This document shows, piece after piece, positions 24,382 to 33,384 of a stretch of 64,000 nucleotides of DNA. Position 1 is the stretch's first letter. Each line of letters begins with the position of its first letter. Source of the DNA: an uncultured Chitinophagaceae bacterium (lineage in GTDB: Bacteria > Bacteroidota > Bacteroidia > Chitinophagales > Chitinophagaceae); NCBI GenBank assembly GCA_937919945.1, contig CALESY010000036.1:21828-85827 (forward strand). Reading direction: 5' to 3'. The notes below the pieces were generated by a model, which saw nothing but the letters and a program-made list of their open reading frames with translations, was not told where the DNA came from and did not search any database. The translations under genes were made by a program, and so were the position numbers.

Positions 24382-25200
24382 ATGGCAATGAACTGGCCTA
24401 CATTTTTTACCCGCCTTGGCAGTGCAGTTGTTTTCTGTGCTGTAATGATAGTGGGCTTGTTGTGGAATGAATGGTCGTTTTTGGCATTGGTTAGCCTGAT
24501 ACAAATACTCTGTATCCACGAGTATTTCAGGCTGATGAAGAAGATTTATCCAAACTATTACTCTCCTATCTGGCTGTATGTAGCTATGCAGATAGGTTGT
24601 ATTGGTTATCTGCTCTATTATTCTCCTTTGTTTCAGGACTATGAGAGCATCATATTATCAGCTATAATTTTGCCACAATTTGTATTGATGGCTGCTGCAT
24701 TATCTATACATAAATCGCGCTATGCGGCGGGGTATGCTTTTCTGAGTTTTTTCTATCTGTCGCTGCCTATGATATTGTTGCTACGATTGTATATGCTCAA
24801 CGACCTGTTTCCCCTTATGCTCATTCTGATGATATGGTGTAACGATACGTTGGCGTATTTAGTTGGTTCTTTTATAGGTAAGACACCCCTCACCAAAATA
24901 TCGCCTAAGAAAACATGGGAAGGCACCGTTGGAGGTGTCATACTGACTTTAGTAAGCGTAGCGGTATGGGCTTATTTCAAAGAAACGGATTACAACATTA
25001 TACAGTGGGTTGGGTTGGCATTAGTGGTAGCCATAGCGGGTACTTTCGGCGATTTGCTGGAATCTAAACTGAAACGCATGGCAGATGTAAAAGACAGTGG
25101 TGCCATAATGCCCGGACATGGCGGCGCGCTGGACAGGTTCGACTCGCTGCTCATAGCCACGCCATTTGCATTTATATATGTGTGCATCTTTATGTTGTAG
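24382..25200 (+). CDS. cdsA: Phosphatidate cytidylyltransferase
   Basis: Makes CDP-diacylglycerol from phosphatidate and CTP, the branch point of phospholipid synthesis. It is a 272-residue inner-membrane enzyme with about eight helices and the C-terminal signature: KKTWEGTVGG, GTFGDLLESKLKR and DVKDSGAIMPGHGGALDRFD, containing the metal-binding Asp residues. It starts two bases after the CPBP protease gene. The phosphatidylserine decarboxylase gene follows 63 nt later, consistent with a phospholipid locus (PE branch); the phosphatidylserine synthase gene is not here. Confidence 0.95.
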   Translation: MAMNWPTFFTRLGSAVVFCAVMIVGLLWNEWSFLALVSLIQILCIHEYFRLMKKIYPNYYSPIWLYVAMQIGCIGYLLYYSPLFQDYESIILSAIILPQFVLMAAALSIHKSRYAAGYAFLSFFYLSLPMILLLRLYMLNDLFPLMLILMIWCNDTLAYLVGSFIGKTPLTKISPKKTWEGTVGGVILTLVSVAVWAYFKETDYNIIQWVGLALVVAIAGTFGDLLESKLKRMADVKDSGAIMPGHGGALDRFDSLLIATPFAFIYVCIFML

Positions 25201-25251
25201 CTTAGTACGATAAAATCATAGTAATCATTTCAATCAAACCCATCATAGAGC

Positions 25252-25259
25252 TATCTTTG
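25252..25259 (+). promoter_or_regulatory. -7 box of psd, 4 nt before ATG
   Basis: TATCTTTG, then CATT and the ATG at 25264. A leaderless start is likely if it is used; no strong -33 box is visible. Confidence 0.5.
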
Positions 25260-25263
25260 CATT

Positions 25264-25923
25264 ATGACAATTCATCGCGAAGGATATAAATACATATTGA
25301 TAGCATCACTGATATGGTCTGTTATCGGGTACGTTACCTATAAGTTTTTGTTGATAGATTTGCCAATACTTTTTTGGCCTATCAATATTGCCTGTTTTCT
25401 GTTATGGTTTTGGGTAATATGGTTCTTCCGCTTGCCCGAGCGCGATTTTACCTACAATGACAATCTGTACATAGCCCCTGCCGATGGTAAAGTAGTGGTG
25501 ATAGAAGAAACGGTAGAAACTGAATATTTTAGCGATAAAAGGTTGCAGGTATCCATCTTCATGTCGCCGCTGAATGTGCACGTGAACCGCAACCCCATAG
25601 GTGGAATTGTTAAATATGTAAAATATCACCCAGGCAAATATTTAGTGGCCTGGCATCCCAAATCATCCACCGAAAACGAGCGTACTACGGTAGTGCTTGC
25701 CAACAAACGTACTGAAATACTGATGCGCCAGATAGCAGGTGCGCTTGCGCGCAGGATATGTTATTATATAAAAGCAGACCAGCCAGTGAAGCAAAATGAC
25801 GAGTTCGGGTTTATCCGCTTCGGCTCGCGAGTAGATATTTACTTCCCTGTAGGCACGAAAATAGATGTTAAAATTGGTGATAATGTGAAGGGCGGGATAA
25901 CGGTTTTGGGTGGTATTGCATAA
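25264..25923 (+). CDS. psd: Phosphatidylserine decarboxylase family protein
   Basis: Converts phosphatidylserine to phosphatidylethanolamine at the inner membrane with a pyruvoyl group. At 219 residues it is the short archaetidylserine-decarboxylase-like form common in Bacteroidota. Two membrane helices come first (about 10-60), then YIAPADGKVVVIEE, the conserved FMSPLNVHVNRNPIGG, and near the C-terminus RFGSRVDIYFP, where cleavage before the Ser of the Gly-Ser pair is expected to create the pyruvoyl. It follows cdsA closely but seems to have its own promoter box. Confidence 0.95.
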   Translation: MTIHREGYKYILIASLIWSVIGYVTYKFLLIDLPILFWPINIACFLLWFWVIWFFRLPERDFTYNDNLYIAPADGKVVVIEETVETEYFSDKRLQVSIFMSPLNVHVNRNPIGGIVKYVKYHPGKYLVAWHPKSSTENERTTVVLANKRTEILMRQIAGALARRICYYIKADQPVKQNDEFGFIRFGSRVDIYFPVGTKIDVKIGDNVKGGITVLGGIA

Positions 25924-25967
25924 TTTCGTAACTTCATTTATTACTTAAAGCAGAAAAAAAAACTGAT

Positions 25968-26168
25968 ATGAAAAAACTCACATTATTACTCGGTGCCCTC
26001 GTGATAGCAGGAGCAGTATATGCTTGCGATGGTAAAGGCAAGGGCGATAAAGCTTGCTGCAAGAAGAGCGAAAAGAAAGAATGCTGCAAGAAAGGTGAAG
26101 GCAAGTCTTGCGAGAAAGGCGAAACAGCTAAGAAAGACGAAAAAACAACTACAGAAAAGAAATCATAA
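25968..26168 (+). CDS. Small secreted Cys/Lys-rich protein
   Basis: A 66-residue protein that I do not recognise. Residues 1-19 form a signal peptide; VYAC could be a weak lipobox with Cys20. The mature 47 residues are almost only Lys, Glu, Gly, Cys and Thr, with three Cys clusters: ACCKK, ECCKK and a single SCEK. The spacing of CC pairs in a lysine-rich background suggests metal binding or a multiply crosslinked peptide. It lies 45 nt after psd with a terminator 24 nt downstream. Base composition in the tail is purine-rich because of the Lys/Glu codons. Confidence 0.7.
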   Translation: MKKLTLLLGALVIAGAVYACDGKGKGDKACCKKSEKKECCKKGEGKSCEKGETAKKDEKTTTEKKS

Positions 26169-26191
26169 TCATAACCTGATTGTAAGTAAAT

Positions 26192-26212
26192 ATGCTCCCA
26201 ATACGGGGGCAT
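26192..26212 (+). terminator. Intrinsic terminator
   Basis: Stem ATGCTCCC / GGGGGCAT (one G-T pair), 5-nt loop, then TTTTTATTTT. It closes the small Cys/Lys-rich gene. Confidence 0.8.
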
Positions 26213-26247
26213 TTTTATTTTCAGCCAATCCGTAAGAACTTTAGGGC

Positions 26248-27654
26248 ATGGCGTTCAAGAAAATAACATCGGTAGATATTGCATATTTCCAGTCAGTTGA
26301 TGGCATAAAAGCTGTGCAGACAGATGCGGAAGCATTAGAAAACTGTTCCAGCGACGAAACCGAAGACCTGCATTACCTGCCCGAAGTGGTGATACAACCC
26401 TTGACAGTAGCCGCTATCAGTGCTGTAATGGCTTATTGTAATGAACAGAACATACCCGTTACCCCGCGTGGTGCCGGCACTGGTTTGAGTGGTGGTGCGT
26501 TACCCGTTTATGGGGGCGTGGTATTGGATATGAAAGGGTTTAATAAACTTATACATCTTGACACACGCAACCTGCAGGTAACAGTAGAGCCTGGTATGAT
26601 AACACAGGAACTGCAAGACTTGGTAAAAGCAGCAGGCTTATTTTACCCGCCCGACCCTGCCAGCAAAGGCTCTTGTTTTATAGGTGGCAATGTGGCTGAA
26701 AACTCCGGCGGCCCGCGTGCAGTTAAGTATGGCGTGGTAAAAGACTATGTACTGAATCTTGAAATAGTATTGCCCGATGGCGAAGTGATGTGGACGGGGG
26801 CTAATGTACTGAAAAACGCAACGGGCTACAACCTTACACAATTGATAGTAGGTAGTGAGGGAACGCTGGGCATCATCACCAAAATAGTGCTACGCCTGAT
26901 ACCTGCCGTGCAGCATGATGTGCTGATGCTCGTACCATTCAGAAAGGCGGTAGCAGCTTGCGAGGCGGTAAATGCCATTTTTATGGCAGGCTATACACCA
27001 TCTGCTATGGAGTTTATGGAGCGGGATGCGCTGGAATGGTCTATGCGCTATACACAGGCTACAGGCATATCGCTACCAGACGATATTGAAGCCCACTTAC
27101 TGATAGAGGTAGATGGTAATAACATGGATGTGTTGTATAAGGAAATGGAAGCGATAGCGGCTATTGTGCAGCGTTTTGATATTGATGATATACTATTTGC
27201 AGATACACATGAGCAGAAACAAATGCTATGGACATTGCGTAGAAAAGTAGGTGAAGCGGTAAAAAGTAATTCGATATATAAAGAAGAAGATACCGTAGTG
27301 CCAAGGGCAGAATTGCCTCAACTTTTGAGTATCATCAAACAGTTGGGCAGAGAATATGGTTTTCAGTCGGTATGCTACGGGCATGCAGGCGATGGCAACC
27401 TGCATGTAAACATTGTAAAAGGCAGCATGAGCGATGAAGACTGGAACAACAAACTGACCGACGGCATCCGTAAATTGTTTGCAGAAGTAGTGCGATTGGG
27501 CGGTACCATATCGGGCGAGCATGGCATAGGGCTTGTACAGAAAAGCTATATGGATATTGCATTTAACAACCGCCAGTTACAAATCATGCGTTCCATCAAG
27601 CAATTGTTCGACCTGAAAGGGATATTAAACCCCGGCAAGATATTTGCCGACTGA
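26248..27654 (+). CDS. FAD-linked oxidase, GlcD/D-lactate dehydrogenase type
   Basis: A 468-residue flavoenzyme of the VAO/PCMH family. The FAD domain holds PRGAGTGLSGGALP, the pyrophosphate loop (residues about 72-85), and GGNVAENSGGPRAVKYG. The C-terminal FAD-oxidase domain has GHAGDGNLHVNIVKG with the metal-site histidines and SGEHGIGLVQKSY. Such enzymes oxidise glycolate, D-lactate or D-2-hydroxyglutarate. There is no GlcE or GlcF subunit next to it, so it acts alone or with a partner encoded elsewhere; D-lactate or D-2-hydroxyacid is the best guess. Monocistronic. Confidence 0.9.
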   Translation: MAFKKITSVDIAYFQSVDGIKAVQTDAEALENCSSDETEDLHYLPEVVIQPLTVAAISAVMAYCNEQNIPVTPRGAGTGLSGGALPVYGGVVLDMKGFNKLIHLDTRNLQVTVEPGMITQELQDLVKAAGLFYPPDPASKGSCFIGGNVAENSGGPRAVKYGVVKDYVLNLEIVLPDGEVMWTGANVLKNATGYNLTQLIVGSEGTLGIITKIVLRLIPAVQHDVLMLVPFRKAVAACEAVNAIFMAGYTPSAMEFMERDALEWSMRYTQATGISLPDDIEAHLLIEVDGNNMDVLYKEMEAIAAIVQRFDIDDILFADTHEQKQMLWTLRRKVGEAVKSNSIYKEEDTVVPRAELPQLLSIIKQLGREYGFQSVCYGHAGDGNLHVNIVKGSMSDEDWNNKLTDGIRKLFAEVVRLGGTISGEHGIGLVQKSYMDIAFNNRQLQIMRSIKQLFDLKGILNPGKIFAD

Positions 27655-27739
27655 CAGAAATTTTACAATAGCATAACCCGCAATAAATGGCACTTTCAAT
27701 GCGTTTTTACCCTAACTTCGTAAGACTCATTTCAGGAAT

Positions 27740-28387
27740 ATGAAACAGATAGTAATTGCTTTAATGTTGTGTTTGGGTGTTGGTACAGCGTATGCGCAAG
27801 ATGATGTGCCTGTATATAGCAGCACTGGCAAACCTGTGAGAGATGGTAAAGTAGCAGGGCGCAAGCAGAAAGGTTTTGATGCCAGCAGGCTGATATTCGG
27901 TGGTGGTTTCGGTTTCGGCTTTGGTAATGTAACGAACATAAATATAGCTCCTGCAGTGGGCTATCGCATATCAGACAGGTTTTCGGCAGGTATAGGCATG
28001 GGTTATCAGTACGTGCGTGTTAAAAACTACTACCCTGTATTTGATGCAAGCTACAATACAGTTTACAGGCCATTTACAGCTAATGTATATTCTCCCAGCT
28101 TGTGGACACGTTATATACTGTGGAACAATGTGTTTGCTCATATTGAGTATGAGCATAATTTCATGTCGTTCAAAGAATACTACAACAACTATACAGTAAG
28201 TAATGACATACTGACGCGTAATGTAAACTACAGCGCACCTTCTATATTGGTAGGTGGTGGCATACGCCAACCTATTTCAGACAGGGTGTCTATCATCTTT
28301 CAAGGATTATACGATATACTGCAAGACAAGAATAGTCCTTACAGGGGTACTATAGCATTCCGCTTCGGCATACTGGCCGGGTTTTAG
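27740..28387 (+). CDS. Outer membrane beta-barrel protein
   Basis: A 215-residue secreted protein with signal peptide ending AYAQ (residue 20). After a short polar segment the mature part alternates hydrophobic and polar residues in eight or so strands (RLIFGGGFGFGFGNVTNINI, VGYRISDRFSAGIGMGYQYV, SILVGGGIRQPISDRVSIIF) and ends in a strand finishing with Phe (FRFGILAGF), the pattern of a small outer membrane barrel (OMP_b-brl-like). Function unknown. It is a single gene 85 nt after the flavoenzyme and 50 nt before the symporter. Confidence 0.8.
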   Translation: MKQIVIALMLCLGVGTAYAQDDVPVYSSTGKPVRDGKVAGRKQKGFDASRLIFGGGFGFGFGNVTNINIAPAVGYRISDRFSAGIGMGYQYVRVKNYYPVFDASYNTVYRPFTANVYSPSLWTRYILWNNVFAHIEYEHNFMSFKEYYNNYTVSNDILTRNVNYSAPSILVGGGIRQPISDRVSIIFQGLYDILQDKNSPYRGTIAFRFGILAGF

Positions 28388-28437
28388 TTGATATAAAAGC
28401 ATTCAACTAATCCGTAAAAAGTGGCTATTTTCACGCC

Positions 28438-29907
28438 ATGAGTTCTGCATTGTTGCTATCTATAGTGTTGGGGTATTTTGCTCTGCTGCTTGGTATCGCT
28501 TTTTATACTTCCCGTCATTCAGACAATGAATCTTTCTTCATAGGCAACCGCAACAGCAAGTGGTGGGTGGTGGCTTTTGGTATGATAGGCACTTCGCTGT
28601 CAGGTATGACGTTTATATCTGTACCGGGTACAGTAGGTGCTAAGGGTTTCGATTACTTTCAGGTAGTGATAGGTTATTGGCTGGGTTATTTTGTAGTAGC
28701 GTTTGTGTTGTTGCCTATCTATTACAAAATGCAGCTTACGTCTATCTACACATACCTCGAGCGGCGTTTGGGTTTCACCTCTTATAAAACAGGCGCGTTG
28801 TTTTTCATTATATCGCGCACGCTGGGGGCTACATTGCGCCTTTACCTTGTTATAAAAGTGTTGGAAAAATTTGTGTTGGAAGACATGGGTATATCGTTTG
28901 AGGTAACAGCTATTGTGATACTCGCGCTTATATTGTTGTATACCTACAGAGGTGGAGTGAAAACTATTGTGTGGACGGATACCCTGCAAACCACTTTTAT
29001 GATACTGGCATTACTCGTATGTGTGGGCTATATCATGTACTCTCTCAACCTCGACTTTGGCAGCACTTGGCATGCCATGCAGGATAAGGGCTATACCAAA
29101 ATGATTGGCACAGACGTAATGGCTCCTAACTTCTTCCTGAAGCAGATACTGGGGGGGGCGTTCATCACCATTGCCATGACGGGCCTTGACCAGGAAATGA
29201 TGCAGAAGAATATCAGTGTGAGCAACCTGAAAGACTCTAAGAAGAACATGATAACGTTCTGCTTCACGCTGTTGGTTGCCAATTTTATTTTTCTATTGCT
29301 AGGCGGACTGTTATATCTGTATGCAGATGCTAACGCCATTGCCGCAACAGGCGATGATATATTCCCTACCATTGCGGTGCAGAGTGGCTTGCCTTTTTTC
29401 ATTACAGTTTGTTTCATGATAGGCTTGGTTTCTGCACTCTTTCCAAGCGCAGATGGTGCACTAACAGCGCTTACCTCTTCGTTTTGTATAGATATACTGG
29501 GTATTAAAAGAAGAACGGATTTAAGTGAAAAACAACAATCTAAAATAAGACTAACAGTACACAACGCATTTGCCATCATCTTCCTTGCCTGTGTGTTCTT
29601 CTTCAGAGAAGTAGATAATGGCTCGCTGATACAGATACTATTGGTAGTGGCGGGTTATACATACGGTCCGTTGCTGGCATTGTTCTCATTCGGCATACTT
29701 ACAAAGCGGGGTGTAAACAGTTTAAGCGTACCTGTTATTTGCATACTTGCACCCGTACTTTGCTATATGTTGAAACAACATGATAAAGAGTGGCTGGGTG
29801 GTTATGCCATCGGTACGGAACTATTGATAATTAACGCAGCTTTGACCTTTGCCTTGTTATTTTTGTTTTCAAAGAAACAAGGTAATATATCACTAAAACA
29901 GGCTTGA
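28438..29907 (+). CDS. Sodium:solute symporter (SSS family)
   Basis: A 489-residue inner-membrane transporter with about 13 helices. SSS family marks include the N-terminal SFFIGNRNSKWWVVAFGMIG, GTSLSGMTFISVPG, the TM3 segment YTYLERRLG, and ALFPSADGALTALTSS with Ser/Thr residues equivalent to the second sodium site. Family members carry sugars, proline, pantothenate, sialic acid or short acids; the substrate is not decidable from sequence alone. One base separates it from the LOG-family gene downstream, so symporter, LOG protein and O-methyltransferase form one operon. Confidence 0.92.
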   Translation: MSSALLLSIVLGYFALLLGIAFYTSRHSDNESFFIGNRNSKWWVVAFGMIGTSLSGMTFISVPGTVGAKGFDYFQVVIGYWLGYFVVAFVLLPIYYKMQLTSIYTYLERRLGFTSYKTGALFFIISRTLGATLRLYLVIKVLEKFVLEDMGISFEVTAIVILALILLYTYRGGVKTIVWTDTLQTTFMILALLVCVGYIMYSLNLDFGSTWHAMQDKGYTKMIGTDVMAPNFFLKQILGGAFITIAMTGLDQEMMQKNISVSNLKDSKKNMITFCFTLLVANFIFLLLGGLLYLYADANAIAATGDDIFPTIAVQSGLPFFITVCFMIGLVSALFPSADGALTALTSSFCIDILGIKRRTDLSEKQQSKIRLTVHNAFAIIFLACVFFFREVDNGSLIQILLVVAGYTYGPLLALFSFGILTKRGVNSLSVPVICILAPVLCYMLKQHDKEWLGGYAIGTELLIINAALTFALLFLFSKKQGNISLKQA

Positions 29908-29908
29908 T

Positions 29909-30607
29909 ATGAAAGATAAACTGACGAACATAAAACTACGTGACTGGACAGAAACCCGTGCCCATAGCAGTTGGCAGGTTTTTAAAATAATGGCTGAGTT
30001 TGTTCAAGGCTTCGAAACCCTTGCTAAGATAGGCCCGTGTATTTCCATCTTCGGTTCGGCACGTACAAAACCGGGGCATAAATACTACGAGATGACCGTA
30101 GAAGTAGCAAGGCGCTTGGCAGAAGAAGGTTTTGGTATCATCACTGGTGGCGGACCGGGTATAATGGAAGCAGGCAATAAAGGAGCCAGTATGGCTGGTG
30201 GCCGCTCTGTAGGCTTGAATATCGAACTGCCTTTTGAGCAAAATGGAAACCCGTATATAGATGCAGACAAATCATTGAACTTCGATTACTTCTTTGTGCG
30301 CAAAGTGATGTTTGCCAAATACTCGCAGGGTTTCATCATGATGCCCGGCGGTTGGGGTACGATGGATGAGTTTTTTGAAGTAGCTACGTTGATACAAACA
30401 AAGAAATTCACACAAACACCCATGATATGTATGGGCTCTGCTTACTGGAAAGGGCTGATAGAATGGATGAAAGTAACCATGTTTGAAGAAGAAGCATACA
30501 TCAGCCCCGGTGATCTGGATATGATTAAGATATTTGACACGGCAGACGAAGTAGTAAACTATCTGCACGAGTTTTATTCGCATAACAAACTACAACCCAA
30601 CTTCTGA
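29909..30607 (+). CDS. LOG family (TIGR00730) Rossmann-fold protein
   Basis: A 232-residue cytoplasmic protein of the LOG/lysine-decarboxylase-like family. The nucleotide motifs GGGPGIMEAGNKGA (about 73-86) and PGGWGTMDEFFE (about 147) are the family signature PGGxGTxxE, which marks cytokinin riboside 5'-monophosphate phosphoribohydrolases. In bacteria these hydrolyse nucleoside monophosphates, and the old lysine decarboxylase label is incorrect. Its stop overlaps the start of the O-methyltransferase gene (TGATG), so they are translationally coupled. Confidence 0.92.
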   Translation: MKDKLTNIKLRDWTETRAHSSWQVFKIMAEFVQGFETLAKIGPCISIFGSARTKPGHKYYEMTVEVARRLAEEGFGIITGGGPGIMEAGNKGASMAGGRSVGLNIELPFEQNGNPYIDADKSLNFDYFFVRKVMFAKYSQGFIMMPGGWGTMDEFFEVATLIQTKKFTQTPMICMGSAYWKGLIEWMKVTMFEEEAYISPGDLDMIKIFDTADEVVNYLHEFYSHNKLQPNF

Positions 30608-31260
30608 TGACACAAGTATTGCTGCCAGTAGAGATAGATAAATATGCGGAAACCTACACCACCGCAGAAAGCGATGCGTTGGCACAACTGAACCGTGAAA
30701 CACACTTGAAAGTAGAACTGCCCGTTATGCTATCGGGCAAGCTGCAGGGGGCATTGCTGTATATGATAAGCAGCATGATAAAACCCCAAAGGGTGCTGGA
30801 AATAGGTACGTACACGGGGTATTCTGCCATATGCCTTGCTAAAGGAATGGCTGCAGACGGGCATTTGCACACTATAGACATTAATGAAGAGTTGCAAGAC
30901 ATGTGTTTTCGTTACTTTTGCAAAGAGGGATTAGAGAACAACATAACCCAGCATATAGGTAAGGCTGCAGAGATAATACCCAACATCAATGAGCAATTTG
31001 ACTTAGTGTTCATTGATGCCGATAAACAGAACTATCACCTGTACTACGATATGGTATTTGATAAAGTACCTGTCGGTGGCTTTATATTAGCAGACAATGT
31101 ATTGTATAATGGCGAAGTGGTGCTGCCTCCTGCAGAGCAAAGCAAGAACGCACAAGCCATGCATACATACAACGAAAAAATAAAAGCGGATAAGCGAGTA
31201 GAGCATGTGCTGCTGCCTGTAAGGGACGGCATCATGTTGGTAAAGAAAATAGCGAATTGA
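30607..31260 (+). CDS. Class I O-methyltransferase (caffeoyl-CoA OMT-like)
   Basis: A 217-residue SAM-dependent methyltransferase of the Methyltransf_3 family. Motif I VLEIGTYTGYSAICLAKG is near residue 60, the metal-binding DADKQNYHLYY is near 140 and the second Asp lies in ILADNVLYNGEVV near 165. These divalent-metal enzymes methylate catechol-type or tRNA cmo5U carboxyl (TrmR) hydroxyls; in bacteria the TrmR role is the better-supported one, but it is not proven here. It is coupled to the LOG gene by a one-base overlap. Confidence 0.92.
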   Translation: MTQVLLPVEIDKYAETYTTAESDALAQLNRETHLKVELPVMLSGKLQGALLYMISSMIKPQRVLEIGTYTGYSAICLAKGMAADGHLHTIDINEELQDMCFRYFCKEGLENNITQHIGKAAEIIPNINEQFDLVFIDADKQNYHLYYDMVFDKVPVGGFILADNVLYNGEVVLPPAEQSKNAQAMHTYNEKIKADKRVEHVLLPVRDGIMLVKKIAN

Positions 31261-31284
31261 TTACTAACGTATTTGAATAACAGT

Positions 31285-33378
31285 ATGAAAAAAGGTTTAC
31301 TCTGTGGTGTGTTGATGTTGGCTTCTTTGTGTGCGGGTGCACAAGGTGGTGCGTATGAGGCAAGGGCAAAATCGTACATAGAACAATACAAGCACCTTGC
31401 AGTAGCAGAGCAGAAGCGTAGTGGCATACCTGCTGCCATTACATTGGCACAAGGTATACATGAAACCAGTGCCGGCACCAGCGAGTTGGCTACAATGGCA
31501 AATAACCACTTTGGCATCAAGTGCAAGAAAGAATGGACGGGCGAAACTTTTGCGCATACTGATGATGCACCCAACGAATGCTTTAGAAAATACAGCAGGG
31601 CAGAAGATTCTTACAAAGACCATTCGGACTATCTGATGAAAAGCCCTCGCTACGCGGAATTGTTTAAGCTATCTACCACTGATTATGCAGCATGGGCTGT
31701 GGGGCTGAAGCGCTGTGGCTATGCTACCAATCCGCGCTATGCACAAATGCTGATAAAAATAGTAGAAGACTACAAGCTGCAAGAATACACTTACGCGGCG
31801 TTGAATAATGTTGACATCAACGCAGTGTCGCCTGACCGTAAGGCAGAAGTGATACCTGAGGAAGATGCGCGCGAACTACCAACACAAAAAGGCGGCGGTA
31901 TGAGTGCGACATCCAACCAACCCGCAAGAGCTACGATGCCTGTAAGCGTACCCGCAACCCCAGCACCTGTACCAACTGCTGTACCCGTTGCCGCTCCAAC
32001 ACCTGCTGTTGTAGCTGCACCAGCTGTAGATGCCACTATGCAACAGGTAACAGAAGTACAGGAAGTGCCTGTAACGGAAAGTACAGGCGGTGGTTTCCAA
32101 CCCGCATACGGGCAGATGGTACGTGTAAATGGATTGAAAGCCATCTATGCGCGCAAGGGCGATACCCCGCTTGAATATGCATATAAAACAAGTTTTCGCT
32201 ACCAGAAATTATTAGAGATCAACGAGATTGACGAACGCCCCTTGCCACAGGATATGTATCTGTACCTTGAACGTAAGAACACAAAAGGTGTGCGTCCTAC
32301 ACACGTAGTAAAGGCTGGCGAAACAACATTTGCAATAGCACAGGCAGAAGGGCTGTTGGTAAAAAGCCTGATGGATATGAATATGTTGCAACCGGGCGAA
32401 GAACCATATCCGGGTACTGTATTGGAACTGCAAAAATACCGTACATCTAAACCTGTGGTAGTTATAAAGAAAAAAGAAACACCTGTGGCATATGTTAAGC
32501 CTACTGCCTATCCGCAAGCAGTGCCTGTAACACCTGGCGCGGCGGGTACAGTTGCCACTAAGCCTGTAGTTGCCAAACCGTCAAATATTGTAGTAAATGA
32601 GAATGCTGCGCCTGTTGCAGAAAAGAAGATAGATACGGTTGCCATGCAAGCTGTAACAAAACCTGTAGTGGCAGTTGATGAAACAGCTAAAGCAGCACAA
32701 GTAGTGGAAATAAAAGAAGCGGTAAAGGCCGACACTGTAACGCAAGTAGCTACACCTGCCAAGGAGGTGCCTGTGGTTGCTTTACCTGCAATGGCAGAGG
32801 TGACTAAACCCGAAGTTGCAGTGCCTGTTACTACAATGCCTGCTAAGGAAATTGCTACAACACCAGTGGTAAAAGACACAACAGCTACAGTAGCACCTGC
32901 TCAGCCAGTTGTTGAAGAATCAAAACCATTACCTAAAGTAGAAATAGAGCCTGTAGCTGTTGTGAATAAAACAGTTGCCATGCCTACGGCAAAGCCTGAA
33001 GCAGTGGTACCAAAAGAAGTAGCTGTGCCCGTAGTAGAAGAAGAGCCTAAAGATGAGCTCGACAGGCTGAAAAAGAGATTTGACAAAGTAGTGTATGCAA
33101 AAAATGAAATGAAGGCTGCAACACCTGCACAACCCGTTGTAGCAACAACACCTAAACCCGATACGGTAAAAACAACAACACCAATAGCTAAGCCTGAAGA
33201 AAAAATACAACCACTCGCACCATCAAAAGATCCGAGTAAATACCACCTAGTGAAGAAAGGTGAAACTGGTTTTGCCATCGCGCAGAAATATAGTATTACC
33301 GTTAAGCAGCTGAATGAGTGGAACGGGCTGAACTTCGGTGCTATACAAGAGGGGCAAAAGCTACGCATAAAACCATAA
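31285..33378 (+). CDS. Secreted N-acetylglucosaminidase with LysM domains
   Basis: A 697-residue wall-degrading enzyme. Signal peptide 1-20 (ending CAGAQ), a GH73/FlgJ-type glucosaminidase domain at about 25-165 (AITLAQGIHETSAGTSELAT with the catalytic Glu, NNHFGIKCKKEW, YLMKSPRYAELF), a LysM-like repeat near 335-385 (HVVKAGETTFAIAQAEG), then 250 residues of low-complexity Val/Pro/Ala/Thr-rich linker and a final LysM (YHLVKKGETGFAIAQKYSI) at the C-terminus. It cuts peptidoglycan glycan strands in the periplasm. ATG at 31285 was chosen over TTG at 31273 because it starts the signal peptide. It lies six bases upstream of hpt. Confidence 0.92.
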   Translation: MKKGLLCGVLMLASLCAGAQGGAYEARAKSYIEQYKHLAVAEQKRSGIPAAITLAQGIHETSAGTSELATMANNHFGIKCKKEWTGETFAHTDDAPNECFRKYSRAEDSYKDHSDYLMKSPRYAELFKLSTTDYAAWAVGLKRCGYATNPRYAQMLIKIVEDYKLQEYTYAALNNVDINAVSPDRKAEVIPEEDARELPTQKGGGMSATSNQPARATMPVSVPATPAPVPTAVPVAAPTPAVVAAPAVDATMQQVTEVQEVPVTESTGGGFQPAYGQMVRVNGLKAIYARKGDTPLEYAYKTSFRYQKLLEINEIDERPLPQDMYLYLERKNTKGVRPTHVVKAGETTFAIAQAEGLLVKSLMDMNMLQPGEEPYPGTVLELQKYRTSKPVVVIKKKETPVAYVKPTAYPQAVPVTPGAAGTVATKPVVAKPSNIVVNENAAPVAEKKIDTVAMQAVTKPVVAVDETAKAAQVVEIKEAVKADTVTQVATPAKEVPVVALPAMAEVTKPEVAVPVTTMPAKEIATTPVVKDTTATVAPAQPVVEESKPLPKVEIEPVAVVNKTVAMPTAKPEAVVPKEVAVPVVEEEPKDELDRLKKRFDKVVYAKNEMKAATPAQPVVATTPKPDTVKTTTPIAKPEEKIQPLAPSKDPSKYHLVKKGETGFAIAQKYSITVKQLNEWNGLNFGAIQEGQKLRIKP

Positions 33379-33384
33379 CACCAG

